64,000 bases of DNA from Flammulina velutipes (taxonomy: Eukaryota > Basidiomycota > Agaricomycetes > Agaricales > Physalacriaceae), in contig CM022370.1 in the NCBI GenBank assembly GCA_011800155.1, positions 2,976,001-3,040,000 of the forward strand, written 5' to 3'. Position numbers and translations under genes: made by a program. The stretch's first letter is position 1. The number at the start of each line of letters is the position of its first letter. The notes under the pieces were generated by a model. That model was not told the DNA's origin, made no database searches, and was given only the letters and a program-made list of their open reading frames with translations. Below are positions 42,881 to 56,219 of this stretch, piece after piece.

Positions 42881-44357
42881 GTCGAGGTCAATGGAGGGAG
42901 GATCCGACAAAGGAATCGCTTCGAAACAAATCTTTATTTATAGGTATGGAGAGAAGCAGTGGCTGAGACGGCCCGCTAGAGCCTGTGAGAGCTCAGGAGG
43001 ACAAAGTAAACCAGGGCAGGGAGGTGTGGTGTGTGGGGAACCTGGAGAATTTGATGATTGATAATGCGTCGCTTGACCTGCGATCTTGATTCGTTGACTG
43101 TGTTGAATGGCTGAAATGGTTACGAGAACTGGACCTAGCGAAGCGAAGTCATGGGATGAGATTATCCGGCCCGCCAAAGACATTGGAAGACGAGCTGGGG
43201 TAGAGTATTTTGGTGAAGCTTTCAAGAACCATGAACTTGAACAGAGCGGGATTCCGTAGTGCCGATAGATAAAGCGAGAGCCCAGATTTTCAAAGCCGTT
43301 AGAAGTAACATAAATAGTTCTGCTAGAAAGTTGTCGTTGTATATCCGTCTATAGACGCCCTGCACATGCTCAGGATAGAGCTGAGAGGATAAAACAAACA
43401 AGAGTCCATGCGTCATCGAGGGCACCGGCGTCGGCCAACAATGGGTTCAATCCTAGCCCGTAACAGTTTAAAAGAGAGTACTGTACACTGAGCAGACATT
43501 GAAAAGCTGGCCCAGCATAGAGTCCTTGCAAAATACTAGTTTAGGTCAGTTTCTGGTCAATTCCAAGTTGACCCTCAGTGAATTTCTGTTGACGAAGTCA
43601 CGTGGGGATATGATGTCCGGGTTTGCGCCACAATCTTCGGCCTCTCAAGCTGATTCTAATGATTATCAAAGTCATAAATATCACCGCCATAAGTATAAAT
43701 AGAGGAACGAAGAGAAGAATTTTGAGAAACGGTCCGCTGAGGAGGAGCGGTCCGTTCAGGTTGAATGGCATACAAGTTCTATAAACTCCATAGAGTGGGG
43801 AAGAGTGACAGTCTATCTGTGATTGATGCTTCGAAACACATGCTACAGCGCAACATATGTCGGATTATCAAAATGGTTGGGATAGGATGAATCGTTCGGT
43901 GCGAGAACCCCTCGATGTGGCGTCGAAATAAAACGGCATCCAGGTTCATCCCATAATTTGAAATCTACCATACCTCAAAATTATCACTGGCCTCAGGGCT
44001 ACGAGAGGTCAAGTTGTTTGAATTTGAGCTTGTAGTATAGGTAGTTTATCTAGGTTTTCTCCGCTGATCCAATTTGGCTGCCTTCCATTTGATAGCTCCT
44101 TCTTGCATATTAAGAGACGAACCTCTCGTCGTAGGGGTGGCTTAATGAGCGCTTCATTTTACAATAAGCTCATTTGTCCTCTACGAAAGAGAACACCCAG
44201 TCTGGTTGGGGCAGAGATTGTGGCGTCTTCGGCAATGTCCGACATTTAGGAACGCGCCACGTGGCGAGGCTCGCCCACTCGGCGTTGCATACAGCTACCG
44301 TGTTCTTGAACGTCGACGTCCACCACCAAACTATTTTCACTCTTTCTCTTTTTAACA
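42881..44357. other. 1.5-kb intergenic region
   Basis: Holds the promoters of two divergent genes. TGCGCCACA occurs at 43624 and TGTGGCG at 43916 and 44219. A 67-codon hydrophobic minus frame (43222-43425) has no recognisable partners and is not called. Confidence 0.4.
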
Positions 44358-47344
44358 ATGGAGGGTAAGTCTGTTAAATTGACAAGTATTTAGCATGCTG
44401 ACGACGCGTTCGCTGTGCTATAGGAACACGGCCAACCGTCAATGGACATACCTCAAATTCCAGCTCAGAAATACTCCAAATTATTAACGACGAGAAGAAC
44501 TTTACGTTCGTGCTCTGTGAATGTTCCTTATTGTCTCTCAATGTCTAGCAGGACGGACCTCGCGCCTCAAATCGAGCGTTGGGGGCTCAGAGACGCAGGA
44601 TTCAATTATGACATTGTTGCAGTATTTGGATCGCAATCCACAGGCAAAAGTAAGTGTTATCACCTTTGGCTACTGTTTCTGGCTCACGCAACGTAGGTAC
44701 CCTACTGAACCGACTATTTGGCACGACATTCGATGTCATGGACGAGACGAGACGGCAACAGACTACAAAAGGTGCGATCCCTGCAGCACCCCAGCACGCT
44801 AGAATCTTGACGTCAAACAGGTATCTGGATGTGCCGCGGCAATGATATGAATGTCATGGTCATGGACGTTGAAGGCACGGACGGTCGCGAACGAGGAGAG
44901 GACCAGGTACGTCACTCACCTAAGGCTGCTCTCGCTTTACTCAACCCTCGCTTAGGATTTTGAACGCAAATCTGCTCTATTCTCTCTCGCGTCCTCTGAA
45001 GTCCTCATAATCAATCTATGGGAGCACCAAGTCGGGCTTTACCAGGGTGCTAACATGGGGCTGCTCAAGACAGTGTTCGAAGTCAACCTTGGCCTCTTTG
45101 GCAAGAAAAGTCAGGACGGGTACGCATAATAGTATGCACCATAGCAATTTTGCCTGATGTTGCCTAGAACCAATGGTCGCACTCTACTCCTCTTCGTCAT
45201 TCGTGATCACATTGGTGTGACACCCCTCGCCAACTTACAGGCGACTTTAACGGCCGACCTGAACCGTATTTGGGACTCACTCTCAAAGCCAGACGAGTTG
45301 AAAGATCGCCAACTTTCAGACTATTTCGACCTTTCCTTCACCGCACTTCCCCACAAGGTTCTAGCCTCTGATCAATTCGAGACTGAAGTCAGGAAGCTGC
45401 GCGCGCGCTTTGCTGACAAGAGTGTGGACAACTACCTCTTCAAGCCTGCCTACCACAAAAGAATCCCCGCGGATGGCGTCGCTTTTTACATGGAGAACAT
45501 TTGGGTGAGGAGCGTCGCGTCATTGGTGGATATTGACTTATTCCTACACTCTTTAGGAACAAGTCCAGAGCAACAAGGACCTCGATTTGCCCACTCAGCA
45601 AGAACTACTTGCCCAGTTCCGCTGCGATGAAATCTCCAGCGTCGCGCTGGCTGAGTTCAACGAACAATCCAAGTCACAGAAACGACCTATCGAAGCTGGC
45701 CGGGTCGTAGATGGGTTAGGCAAGATGATGCGCACGTGGCGGACAGATGCATTGAGTGAGTCTCTACCGCGAATCCGTATAGGGTGGAAGCTAATTTCAT
45801 GCAGGTCGATACGATCGGGATGCTTCGCGCTATCACCAGGGAGTTTACAAACGCAAACGGACCGACCTCATCAGCTCTTTGGATTCGACGCTGTCTCCGT
45901 TATTCTTGGGTCAACTCAAGAATCTACATCGGCTCTGCTTGGCTTCTTTCAAGAAAGAACTACTTGACAGCCTCAAGGGAGAAGAGTATAACTTTGCGAA
46001 CGTCGTCAAGGGTGCCAAAGAGGCATGGGAGAATACGTTCAAGGCTGGTGCTGAGGAAGCGGTAGTCGAGGAAGGACACGAGTGGAACTGGGAGGAAGAG
46101 CTTCACCTTCTCGAGGAAGAGATGGCCACCGTTGCTGACCAGTGCAGAAAGGACGAGACGAAGAAGATGGTCAATGCGATTGAGGTAATATATGCATGGC
46201 TCACGCAGAAGTGCTCACGCTAACTCCTTGTCCTGAAGCGTAACTTCAAGAAGCAAATATCCGAACCGGTGGAGTTGGCTCTAACTACGCCAGCGCTGGA
46301 TATGTGGGATCGTGTCTTACAGCCTTTCAAGCAGACCCTCGTCAAGGCCGAGTCAACGTATCTGGCCAAGGCGAAAAGTATGTGTGATTCCTCGAGGAAC
46401 GTAGTGCTATTCTTATTCTTGACCCAGGCTTCAATTGCACTGAAGAGGAGAACCAAGGGGCTCTGGCCACACTACGACGAAGGGCATGGCAAGCTCTGCG
46501 TGCCAAGATCGATGAACAGACCGCCGACGCTGTAATATTGGGGAAGCTTCGAGCTTACTTTGAGGAACGCTTCCGGTACGACGATGCTGGTGTGCCGAGG
46601 GTTTGGAAACCTGAGGATGACATCGATACTGCGTTCAAGTCCGCTAAGGACCAGGTTGGTATGGTTCATACGCCAAGATGAAATTGACTAACACTTTCAT
46701 CAGACATTGGAACTCATACCCATTTACTCCAACATCTCTCCAGAGGATCCCAATCTGGAGTACACGCTCCCTGCTGACGCTGCGGCAGCTGATCCCTTGT
46801 CATCCACGGAGGAACTTGACTTCGAATCTTCTTTAATCGTGTTCTCAGAAACGAAAGGACTCGATCTGACCAACAAGTTCCGGAAGGAGGCCGATGCCTA
46901 CTATGTCGAGGCAAAGCGTAGCACAGTCGCCAGCATCGCTCAGATCCCATACTGGATGTATGGTATGCTCGTTGTCCTTGGTTGGAACGAGGCTATGGCC
47001 ATTCTGTTCAATCCCCTCTACTTCACGTTCCTCTTATTCTTCCTCGCTGCGTCGTACGTTCTTCCGTCTATCTTTATTCGAGATTAATTGATTGACCGAT
47101 CCTATGCCAGATACCTCATTTTCCAACTAGGTCTATCGGGGCCACTTCTTCAGGTAACACGGACGGTTGGCGGCGAGGTACGTTGGTAGTATTGCGAATT
47201 TGCATTATCTGACTGTCCCTACAGGTCCAGCGCCAGGCGGCAGCACGTCTACGGGAACATTTCTCCGAGCCGGTATTGACGCAGCCTGTACGAGCGGCTT
47301 CAGCTGAGGATGATGATCGAGAGCGTCGTTCTGAGCCCAAGTGA
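44358..47344 (+). CDS. SEY1: Sey1/RHD3 (atlastin-like) dynamin GTPase
   Basis: About a dozen exons from the ATG at 44358 (the first exon is only about 10 nt) to a TGA at 47344. GTPase motifs: P-loop [18 protein letters not shown], conserved [16 protein letters not shown]3 [15 protein letters not shown]4 region [11 protein letters not shown]. The helical bundle follows ([32 protein letters not shown]). Near the end are two membrane segments forming a hairpin ([38 protein letters not shown]) and an amphipathic, acidic tail. Sey1 fuses ER tubules by GTP-driven homotypic fusion. Splices checked are in phase. Length, about 780 residues, is right for the family. Strong identification. Confidence 0.95.
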
Positions 47345-47648
47345 ATAGCGGGACATTGACAATACTGCAACACATACGTCCATGGCTACCTAGACTTGTA
47401 TATATACCTCGAGTGAACTTTTCGTGGAATTGAAACGGTATGAGGGCCAGCTCCGGTGCAAAGTCAAGCACCATTGTCCAGGAGACCAAGTAACCACCAG
47501 TATATGGTGAGAATGTAGATGTGTTCGCAAAGTGGAAAGGAGTGCAAGATGAAAACATTAGACCGAAGGATTGGTGTACTCTAGAGTCTAAATAACATTT
47601 ATGGCCAGACAATGGCATTATCGAAGTATAGACCTTTACTTGATTTAT

Positions 47649-48432
47649 TCAACCTAATTCTCCTGCAAAGCTTAACAATTTCGCGCGTTTCTGAATGCAC
47701 CAATAGACTAAGAAAAGATACCAAACAATGCAGACGATAAAAGTGAGCACACCCCTGTCCTCAAAAGAGACTATTGACAATCGGTAAAAAGAGTCCAATA
47801 TTCAAGCGAGGTTGGACTTACAGCGGAGACAGCCAGTTAAAAGAGCACCACCTGCCAAGATTATTCGCCCGAGATTGAGCTGGTCCCGGAGGATCACAGT
47901 GACACGCCTTCCACTGAGGCTACCGGCAGATATCATTGCAGATATACCCATGATGACACTGGCCGGGATGGTGACCCACAGATTGTGCGAGATGACGGGG
48001 GCGTCATGCGCTGTCCTCAGGGCTGGGAGGTAAACCGTGAGGAAGAGGAGGACATCGGTCTGTGCCTCTCGCCTCCAGCTAAAGGCTCGGATGGCCACAA
48101 TGCTGCTAGCGGGGAAAGAGTCGGAATGAGGGTTATGGAAAAGTCGCCGGAATCGATGATTGGCAGGAGACGCGGAGGCCGACGCACGCCGAGGAGGTGG
48201 TGCACCTGTCCAATCACTAGGCTGAGCAATATAGCATGGAGTGTAAGTAAAGGTCTTCAATGATTGACTACAGAATGTACTCACAGATGGAAAATCGTGC
48301 TGCGGTGAGGAGACTACTGACGTAAGGAAGGCTAGGATTAGGCCCCAGAGGGGGGCTCGCTGGGGAGGGGTTGCAGCCGCTTGGGGGGACGGGGGATAGT
48401 GCACAAAGGTGGCTACGGAGAGACCAGCCTGA
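47649..48432 (-). CDS. Uncharacterised membrane protein, 5' end not found
   Basis: Three exons can be joined: the one containing APLWGLILAFLTSVVSSP, one with TDVLLFLTVYLPALRT, IPASVIMGISAMISAGSL and IILAGGALLTGCLR, and a last one (FSFEDRGVLTFIVCIVWYLF, ending FAGELG at 47649). About four hydrophobic segments suggest an integral membrane protein. No ATG lies in frame before the first exon, which begins after an AG near 48432. The true start probably lies in the repeat-bearing region to its right, or the gene is truncated. Not recognised. A divergent gene, also membrane-bound, starts at 48800. Confidence 0.45.
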
Positions 48433-48763
48433 CGAGCAGGAGATTAAATACAACCAACATCGACGAGAGCTTTAACAACGTACCACGTCCGTCACATCCT
48501 CATCAGCCTGACGCGCAGGAGATTAAGTACAACGAGCTTCAACGCACCGGAGCTGTGAGATCTTGATGGTCGGATGCCAATGGAAAAGGAGAGTTGGCGG
48601 TCTGCAGGAGATTGAGTCCAACCAACATCAACGAGAGCTTTAACAACGTACCGCGTCCGTCACGTCCTCATCAGCCTGACGCGCAGGAGATTAATACAAC
48701 GAGCTTCAACGAGAGTTTCAACGCACCGGAGCTGTGAGATCTTGATGGTCGGATGCCAATGGA
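48426..48763. repeat. Two imperfect tandem repeats of about 155 bp
   Basis: Units at about 48436-48583 and 48606-48763 share runs such as GAGAGCTTTAACAACGTACC and CTTGATGGTCGGATGCCAAT. The unit-to-unit distance rises from 168 to 179 because of an 11-base insertion in the right copy. A shorter motif, CAGCCTGACGCGCAGGAGAT, occurs three times (one with GAGC). They occupy the space between two divergent membrane-protein genes. Confidence 0.8.
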
Positions 48764-48799
48764 TCAAATTTTCAAACTCCGCAACACCTTGCCATCACA

Positions 48800-49601
48800 A
48801 TGCAGATGACAGACGACAATCGCCTCGAGAGCTGGATCCTATCCATCTTTCTCTTCCTCGCCGACATTCCTCGATATCATGAATGCTCCAGCTGGCGACT
48901 CCTACTCATTTGGTACCTCGACCCAATCCTCCTCATCGCCATGATCGCCTGCATTATCCATGTCGGTACTGTACCAACAGTCTATTTTCTCTACTCCCAA
49001 CTCCTCTTTGGCCTCGTTCTCGTCATCGCCTGTCTCGTATATACCCCGCTTGATGAAAGCGCACAAGAGAATGATCCCAACTTGTTCGAGCGTACGGACT
49101 CACTGGCAACTCAGGATTTTCTTGGAAAATTCCTCTGCGTCAACATCGCCCTGTGGATGCTTTCGTGGTCTCTCTGTTATTGGAAAGGTGAGTATTGTTT
49201 GCCTAGTCCCCTTTTGTAGATGGCTTACTATGAGCAGCCATGCCAATATTTGTATGCTTGTCCTACTCGTCCTTCAAGTTATCCATTGTATACCTACTCC
49301 ATCTCCGATCGATTTGGGATTCCCATCTTCCGGAGGTACAATTACCCGTGCATCTCCTCTTATACAAGTCAGAAGAAGTCTGAACAGGATACTCCTTTCT
49401 TCGTGCGTCCAAGCCATCTCTATTTATTCTTCACCGACCAATGGAATTCCAGAATGGCAGCGCAAAGTGATAAATTCTACACTCGAACGTTCGGGGACAT
49501 TGGCCCCCGCACCTCTTTTCACTGCAGTTTCGGAACGAGTTATCCACGTTCACTTCATGTTGTATCTGCATTCGATAACCCTTTTGAAGAGCCCTGTATA
49601 A
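48800..49601 (+). CDS. Uncharacterised membrane protein, 3' structure uncertain
   Basis: From the ATG at 48800 (MQMTDDNRLESWILSIF) the first exon runs to 49187. It shows three or four hydrophobic segments: LLLIWYLDPILLIAMIACII, FLYSQLLFGLVLVIACLVY and LCVNIALWMLSWSLCYW. After the GTGAGT donor there are two readings. One splices at 49238 and stops at 49383. The other uses the frame with NICMLVLLVLQVI and later LNRILLSSCVQAISIYS and stops at 49601; it looks more coding-like, but I could not find a phase-matched junction. Not recognised. No signal peptide; multi-pass membrane topology likely. Confidence 0.45.
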
Positions 49602-49998
49602 CATGTCAATGCATAACGGTGTGCATCTTATGAACCAGTCTTCAGTGTCGCAAGCGATAGCCGGTTACTTGGTCAAGTTGGTTAGAAGCTCCGTCTCAAG
49701 CGTCCTCCCAAATTGAGCCAAATATGCAACGAGCGTCGAGTGGCGTTGCCTGGCCGTATGAGCCGAGTGACGAAAGTATCAGATATGCGATGATTTCGTC
49801 CGCCATTAATACACGGAGGTTCATATGTAACGATGCTCTTTGGAGGCGGTATAATGTGTTAGTGAATAACCTATGTAGAAAATAGTATCTAACAGGTCCG
49901 ATGCGAAAAGATAGTCATGAGCGTAGATCGTAACGAACTCTATAATAATTATGTATATATGTAATCCAAGAAAGACCTCAAAATAGACGGAAAGCAGT
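49602..49998. other. Intergenic, no gene seen
   Basis: AT-rich towards the right; 3' flank of the ABC transporter gene. Confidence 0.4.
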
Positions 49999-52900
49999 TT
50001 ACTCCTTTTTGCTGCGAGAACCCTTGGGTACCCGCGCTAGCCAGTACAGGAAGAGCGCCGCAAAGATGTTGAAGATGATGTATGCCCACAGAATTCCATA
50101 ATTCCTCCACCGCAGGTCGTAGTTCGAGTTCACCTGTGCGAGGAAGCTGTTCGTTGAGGTGACGGCGCAGAAGTTGCAGTCCGACGTGGCGTTGGGGTTT
50201 AAAACGATGCCCTCCTTGACGGCAGCGATGTAAGGCGCCATGTACTCTCCGCACGTCTGTCCGCTTGGTGGGCTGAAGACGGAAACCTCGACGTCGGAGC
50301 ATACGGCGGCGGTATTGGCCAAACCGACGGAGAGCATACCATCCACGAGGTACGTGAAAGGTGATAGGCGGTACATGAATATCCAGAAACCGGGGAATGT
50401 ACCGGGACCGGCCAAGACACTAGAAAAACACGATTGTCAGCGAGCGCACAAGAGAATGGGTAGATTGAACTCACCCGCAGAACACCAAGCACAGGGAGAA
50501 CAGCAAACTCGCGATATTACCACCCGTCTCGGCAAGGTCGATGCCAGCGATGACCATGTGCGTGAAGGTCGACGTGAAGAGTAGGAAGTTCCAGATGAAG
50601 AGGAACATCATCCCGCCGCGCTGGTGCAATGTGCCAGTCGATGCCGTGTTGCGATAGAGTCCGATGGGGTAGTACCAGCCGACGAAGATGATGACGGCCA
50701 TGAGAGACATCCACGGCAGCTCAGCGGTGATATTCGCGAGCATGAACGCTTGCCACGAGTAGGTCTTCGATGGACGTTCTCGAACTTCGTAGAGCGAACG
50801 CTGGGTGACAAAGTGAGGCATGATCTGGTTGACCAAGTTGCTGAAGATCGTGAGGAGCATGAATATCGAGAACATCTGATTTTGAAGTCCTTGGAGCGTG
50901 TTGTCCGCCTTGTAGAATGAGAAACCGATGAAGAGAGCCTGATGGTACGTGAGTTACGGGCGGTGGGGATAGATGAATAAACAACTGACCGTCGACACAG
51001 AGAGAACTACCTTGGCGTAGATGTAGGAAGGAGTGCGCCAGTATTGCTGGAAAACACGGTAGGTACAGTGGATATATTGCTCCCAGTAGGTTGCAGCAAA
51101 CGATTTCTGGCCCTCCGCGTCAGTGGTAACAGGTTTAGCATGTTCCCGCTTCGCGGCTAATTCCCTCTTGACCTCCTTGAGTTCGTCGCTCTGGCGCCAC
51201 GCCTCAACGAAGTCTCGATTCGCCACAGCACCAGGAGCAGCACCAATGACATGGAGCATCCATTCCGCGGGGTTGGCTTCGGGAGGGCATGGGGGTGCGC
51301 CTTGCTTCTCGAAATAGTTGATCAGGGTCTGGGAGTTCTCGCCGATCTTGCCAAAGTACACGGTCTGTCCTCCGCGAGCGAGGAACAAGAGACGATCGAA
51401 TTCCTGGAATAGAAGGGCGGAAGGCTGATGGATGGTGCAGAGGATGGCTTGACCGTTCTGGGCGAGTTTGCGGAGGAGGTTGCAGATAGACCAGGCGGTT
51501 TGACTGTCCAGACCGGAGGTGGGCTCGTCCAAGAAGAGAAGGAGCTGAGGCTTTGCAGCCAACTCGACACCGATGGTGAGGCGCTTGCGCTGCTCGACGT
51601 TGAGACCTAACACGGAATTAGTTGTGGAGTAAAACAGATGAATGACGACATACCTTCACCGGGCACACCAACGACCGCGTCGGCGTACTTCTCCATCTCC
51701 AAAAGCCTGATGACCTCGTTCACGTACTCAATCTTTTCCGCCTCTGGCACATCCTTGGGTTGACGAAGGCGCGCACTGAATTCCAAAGCTTCTCGAACCG
51801 TAGATGTCTGCAAGTGGAGATCCTGTTGCTGGACGTAACCTGTCTTGCGCTGGAAGGATTCGTCGCGGTGGTTGCCATCAACAAGCATCGAACCAGTGAC
51901 TACACCCATGGTGACGCGAGATGCCAGAGTGTCCAGAAGAGTAGTTTTACCAGCACCGGATGCACCCTAAATCACGTCAGTTTCCAGACGGTCGGAAAGT
52001 ATGCGATAAACGTACCATGAGAGCGGTGAGTGTACCAGGCTCGACCCAACCATCGACTTGGTCCAATAACCGTCTGGGTTCGCCTTTGATCTTGATATCA
52101 TAGCATACGTCCTCCCAGTGGAAGATCGCCGTCTGCTTCTGGATCTTCGCAGCAGCCTCGTCGATATCGTGCATAACGTCCTCCACAGCGCCTTGACCTT
52201 CCTCGTCGTCCTGGCTCTTAGCGGCCTTGGGCGGGAGGTGGCCTTGTCGGAACACCAAGACTTCACCCTTGGACTTCGCAGCCGTAATGTACTCAGTTGC
52301 CGTCAGGTACATAGCACAGAGACCAACGGTGAATGCAAAGAGGATACCAAGATTCCTAGGAGGCGTGAGTTGAGTGCACTGTGACAGAACTTTGATAAAA
52401 CACATACCTCCACATGTGGGCCCGTGTATAGGCGTATGTTTCCATGATGTAAACAGAACCCTCAACAGAAGTTTGCCCTGCGACAGAACCCGTTACGGAA
52501 CAGACAGTGTTGGCTAGGCTGTCGTAACCGGGACCACTAGGTGTGAAGAGCGCACAATCATACGTTCTGCCGTCGAACTCGTTCACCATCAGACTCTCGA
52601 AGGCGTAGGCTATAGGATTGATGTAGTTGATCCAACGGAACCAAACCACCATTCCCACAGTGGGAATAGTGAAGCCGGTGTAGATAATGAGCGCGAGGAT
52701 GAGGATAGCAGCGGGAGCCATGGCCTGGGAGAGAGTTCTCGACATCGCACCGATGCAGCGGAAGAACATGGACATGGACATGGTACACATGAACGAAAAG
52801 AGCAAGAAGGTGAAGAACGCGGATGGGGTACGACGAAGGTTGGTCATGAAATAGAGCGAGAGGTTGAATCCGAGGGCGGTGAGAATCTTTGACGGCATGT

Positions 52901-54869
52901 CACAGATCATCGACGCGATAGCCTCTGACATTGGGTGATATAGCGCCATGCGAGAATGTTTCTCGACGATAGGGCGTTGTGCAAAAAGCGTTAGAATCTA
53001 CAAAAAAAATCAGCGCGTGAATTGGTACCGAGGAGAAGTAACGAACCTCAAGAGCCGAACTGAAACCATTCATGAGAATCGCGAAGAACAGGAGGGCGCC
53101 ACGACTGAAGAAGCTGCCGGTCGTGTCGTCCAAGTTGTAGAAGATACTACCGATGATTAGCGCCATTACATAGTTGCCAAACAGTCCCGAGAAGAAGAGG
53201 GATGAATCTCCGCGCAAACGCTGGAAACCACGGTGAATGCAAAGCTTGACCTGCATGGGCAAGGAAACGGTGTAAGGGGATTTTGCGCGCCTACCAGAAC
53301 GTTCAGTAAGAACTACACCAACGAGCAATGAGGCAAACTTACATCCCCCTGGCCTGATCTTTCTGTCGGGAGTCCCTGAACTTCTCGAGCTGATCTCCAC
53401 CGATGGGATAGGTCTTCTCGAACTGTTCTATCTCCTCCAACAACCGTTTCCGATCATTGCTTTCCGCCCAAACCTTCGCGAACTCGTCGGGAGTGCGGGG
53501 CACCCTCGACTCGAACCCAGGCTTTACTTTACGTTCAGCGGGATTGGTCAAGGACGTCAAGAAATCGGCGGTGGTCTGCCTCTCGACGCAATAGAAGCCC
53601 AAGTTGATGAAGAACTCCTTAGCTTCGTTGATGGGGCCAAAGTAGATCTGACGACCTTCGTAAAGTAGGACAACCTTGTCGAAAATCTAGGTTTAAGCGG
53701 ACATGAGGATTATACTCAAGGATACGAGGGGATGATTGACGTACATCGTAAATGTCCTGGGAGGCTTGATAGATGGCGACGACGGCAGTCGCACCCTGGT
53801 ATTTGGTTAGAAGCCTGACGGTCTTGACGAACTCCAAGGCAGTGGCGCTGTCCAATCCACGGGTAGAGTTGTCCCAGCATTGCAGAGGACTTCCGGTTAA
53901 CGCGACTTCAGCGATCGAGACACGCTTTCGCTCGCCTCCAGACACACCACGGATATAGTCATTGCCAACCTTTGTGTTGTTGGTGTGGCTAAGACCAAAG
54001 ACAGCCATCACGACGTCTTTCATGTGTTCGGCCCACATGTCGCGGGAGATTCCAGGTAGACGAGTGCGCGGCGTACGCGTACGTGCAGCGAAGGAGAGCG
54101 TCTCGCCAACAGTCAAATTAGGGAAGTGGACATCGGTTTCCGCGTTGTAGACGACTTCGCCACGGAAGTCATTGTGCATCGTCTTCCACGGAATGCCCTG
54201 GTAGTTGATCTCGGCGTCCTTCTCGATAAAGAATCCGTGGGTCTCTCCGGCAATAGATTTGAGAAGGGTAGTGCAGCCACTGCGAGCGGGAAAATGTCAG
54301 CAAGCTTCATGAAAGTCAATTGAATGAACGCACCTTCCCGGTCTTCCCAAAACAACGAGCATCTCTCCGTGTTTCACCAGGCCTTCAAAGTTGCGCAAGA
54401 TGTCTATGCGACGGCCTTTGCTCCCGACGAGGCCTCCGATCATCTTGGGGATGTCGAGCAGGACGTTCCCGACGGTCTTCTGGTAGTCTGTTGGTTTGCC
54501 ATAGCCATAGACGTTGAGGTTCCTGTATGAAATGCCGGCAGTGCGCTGGTTGTAGCGCTCTGGGTCGCGCTGGGAAAGATGAAGGATGGATCTGATCCAG
54601 AGGTGATAGTCGAATTTGCCAGAGTTGGGATCCATGCGCGGGTCTGTTGAGCCTTCAAAGGGATTGTCGCCGTCTGCGAGATGTTTCGCGCCCGACGCGT
54701 GTGACGCGCTGGTGAGGGTGCGCGCGAGTTGGACGACTTGCTCCTGGGCATCGTTGCCAAGTGCGTCGTAGGCTGTTTCTGCGCTTGCTCTATCGCTGTT
54801 TCGTTCGGAGGATATCTTCTCAGAGTCGGCGGCCGCCAAAGGCGCTAAGGGTGCAAAGGCTGCACTCAT
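49999..54869 (-). CDS. PDR-type ABC transporter (ABC-G, full length)
   Basis: About 12 exons from the ATG at 54869 ([18 protein letters not shown]) to a TAA at 49999, about 1,480 residues in the (NBD-TMD)x2 order of the Pdr5/Cdr1 group. NBD1: Walker [14 protein letters not shown] with the Lys replaced by Cys, signature [10 protein letters not shown], Walker [16 protein letters not shown], all as usual for fungal PDR pumps. TMD1 ends with a large extracellular loop. NBD2: Walker [13 protein letters not shown], degenerate signature [12 protein letters not shown], Walker [19 protein letters not shown]2 has cysteine-bearing loop [15 protein letters not shown] and ends KGSRSKKE. Such pumps export hydrophobic compounds, drugs or sterols from the plasma membrane. 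No specific substrate can be given. Complete and apparently intact. Confidence 0.93.
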
Positions 54870-56219
54870 AGCGGGGGGATTAGGGCGAAAGCTAAGTAGA
54901 ATAGCAAAGGGAAGAAGGAACGTCGAAGATGAAAATCAGTTGAAAATATCATGGTTATAAGTATCCAACAACAGCAGGCGGCCCGCTGACATAAATCGTA
55001 TGAGGTGTGACCAAGTATGACACCTCGGAGAGAAACCTCCGAGTTCGGTGCCTTGCCATTTCATGCCATTCCCCAGAGCCAAGCCAGGTGCCGAACCTAC
55101 GTATCGCCTTCGAGACGCTACGAATTTCAGTAATAACCATTGCGCATTCACCATCGTACGGGCCCCGTATAAATCCAAGCAATTATACCCCGCGGGTCAA
55201 TTGAGAGCTCTCCCGATGGAATGTGAGCAAATCGATAAAGCTTTGCAGCTCGGTTGGCTCGGCCTACAACTGGCAGGTGCCACAATGTCGTCGAATAACG
55301 TGTGGCGCAACCAGTTTAAGCAAGTCGTCCCTATAACACTCAGTCCCCCGACTCGGACTATTACATTCTGATCCTTGATTAACTCTCCCTCTATCACACG
55401 CAAGATTTACGGCTAGTGGACCGCGCGGCTAGTACTGAGCGCTCACTCTGTTTAGGATGCCAATTTGATTCGTATACTATACAGCAGTCCGCAACTTAAA
55501 ATCTGATGTTTCAACTATGGTTCATCGTGTTTACGATTCTTCCTTCGATTTACCAGGAAGTAAACAGCAGAAATTATTTAGACTCTGGAGATTTATTGTA
55601 CGGGATCCAGAAGGAAAGAAAACACCTTCTACAGTACACCTACTGCTATAGGATGTGGATCGAGCATACGCACTGCATAGAGCCTTGTTTGCGCTTGGGA
55701 GACTCGCGCTTCAAGGACTTCTCCAAATGCATCACTTTGAGGGTTGTTTTAACTTGAAATGCCGATCCGCAAGCTCAGGCTTCATTTACTATACAAGTCA
55801 GTCACGGTTCACGAACGAATAGCTGCCATGCCCTGGCTTGAGTACCCGGTCCACCCCTTTGTGGGAGCGACACAATAAGTGTATATATACTCCCTTCAAT
55901 AATGGGTTTTGCGCGTACTTAACCTAACGCGGGAGAGGGAAGTGGACATCCCTGTGGATTTGGCATGCTCGGGCAGCGGGTGATGCATCTGGTTTCAGAA
56001 TGGCCAGGACGATCTTTACCTAGATCATCTCTGATAATGATACTTTTGAGAACTTTGACGATAAGCTTATGATAGGCGATGGGGTTTGTGACCTTCAGCC
56101 CCGAAGGAACTCACTTACGCCACATCGGTACTTCCCGAACAAGGAACAAGTCGCACAGCCACATCAAGTACTTACCGTAATTTCAATATTACGTCAGATA
56201 TACTCCTACTCTCGCCATC
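54870..56219. other. 1.35-kb intergenic region between divergent genes
   Basis: Promoters of the ABC transporter and the BI-1 gene. It has TGTGGCGCA at 55301 and CGCCACA at 56118. A short plus frame at 55506-55757 has no recognisable features and is not called. Confidence 0.4.

Noticed and set aside
42881..42910. Ten extra N-terminal codons on the MFS transporter
   Set aside because: The frame there opens with TTG; the first ATG is at 42880.
54297..54869. Loss of the Walker A Lys in NBD1 of the ABC transporter as a defect
   Set aside because: A Cys in place of the Lys in NBD1 and a degenerate second signature are normal in fungal PDR transporters.
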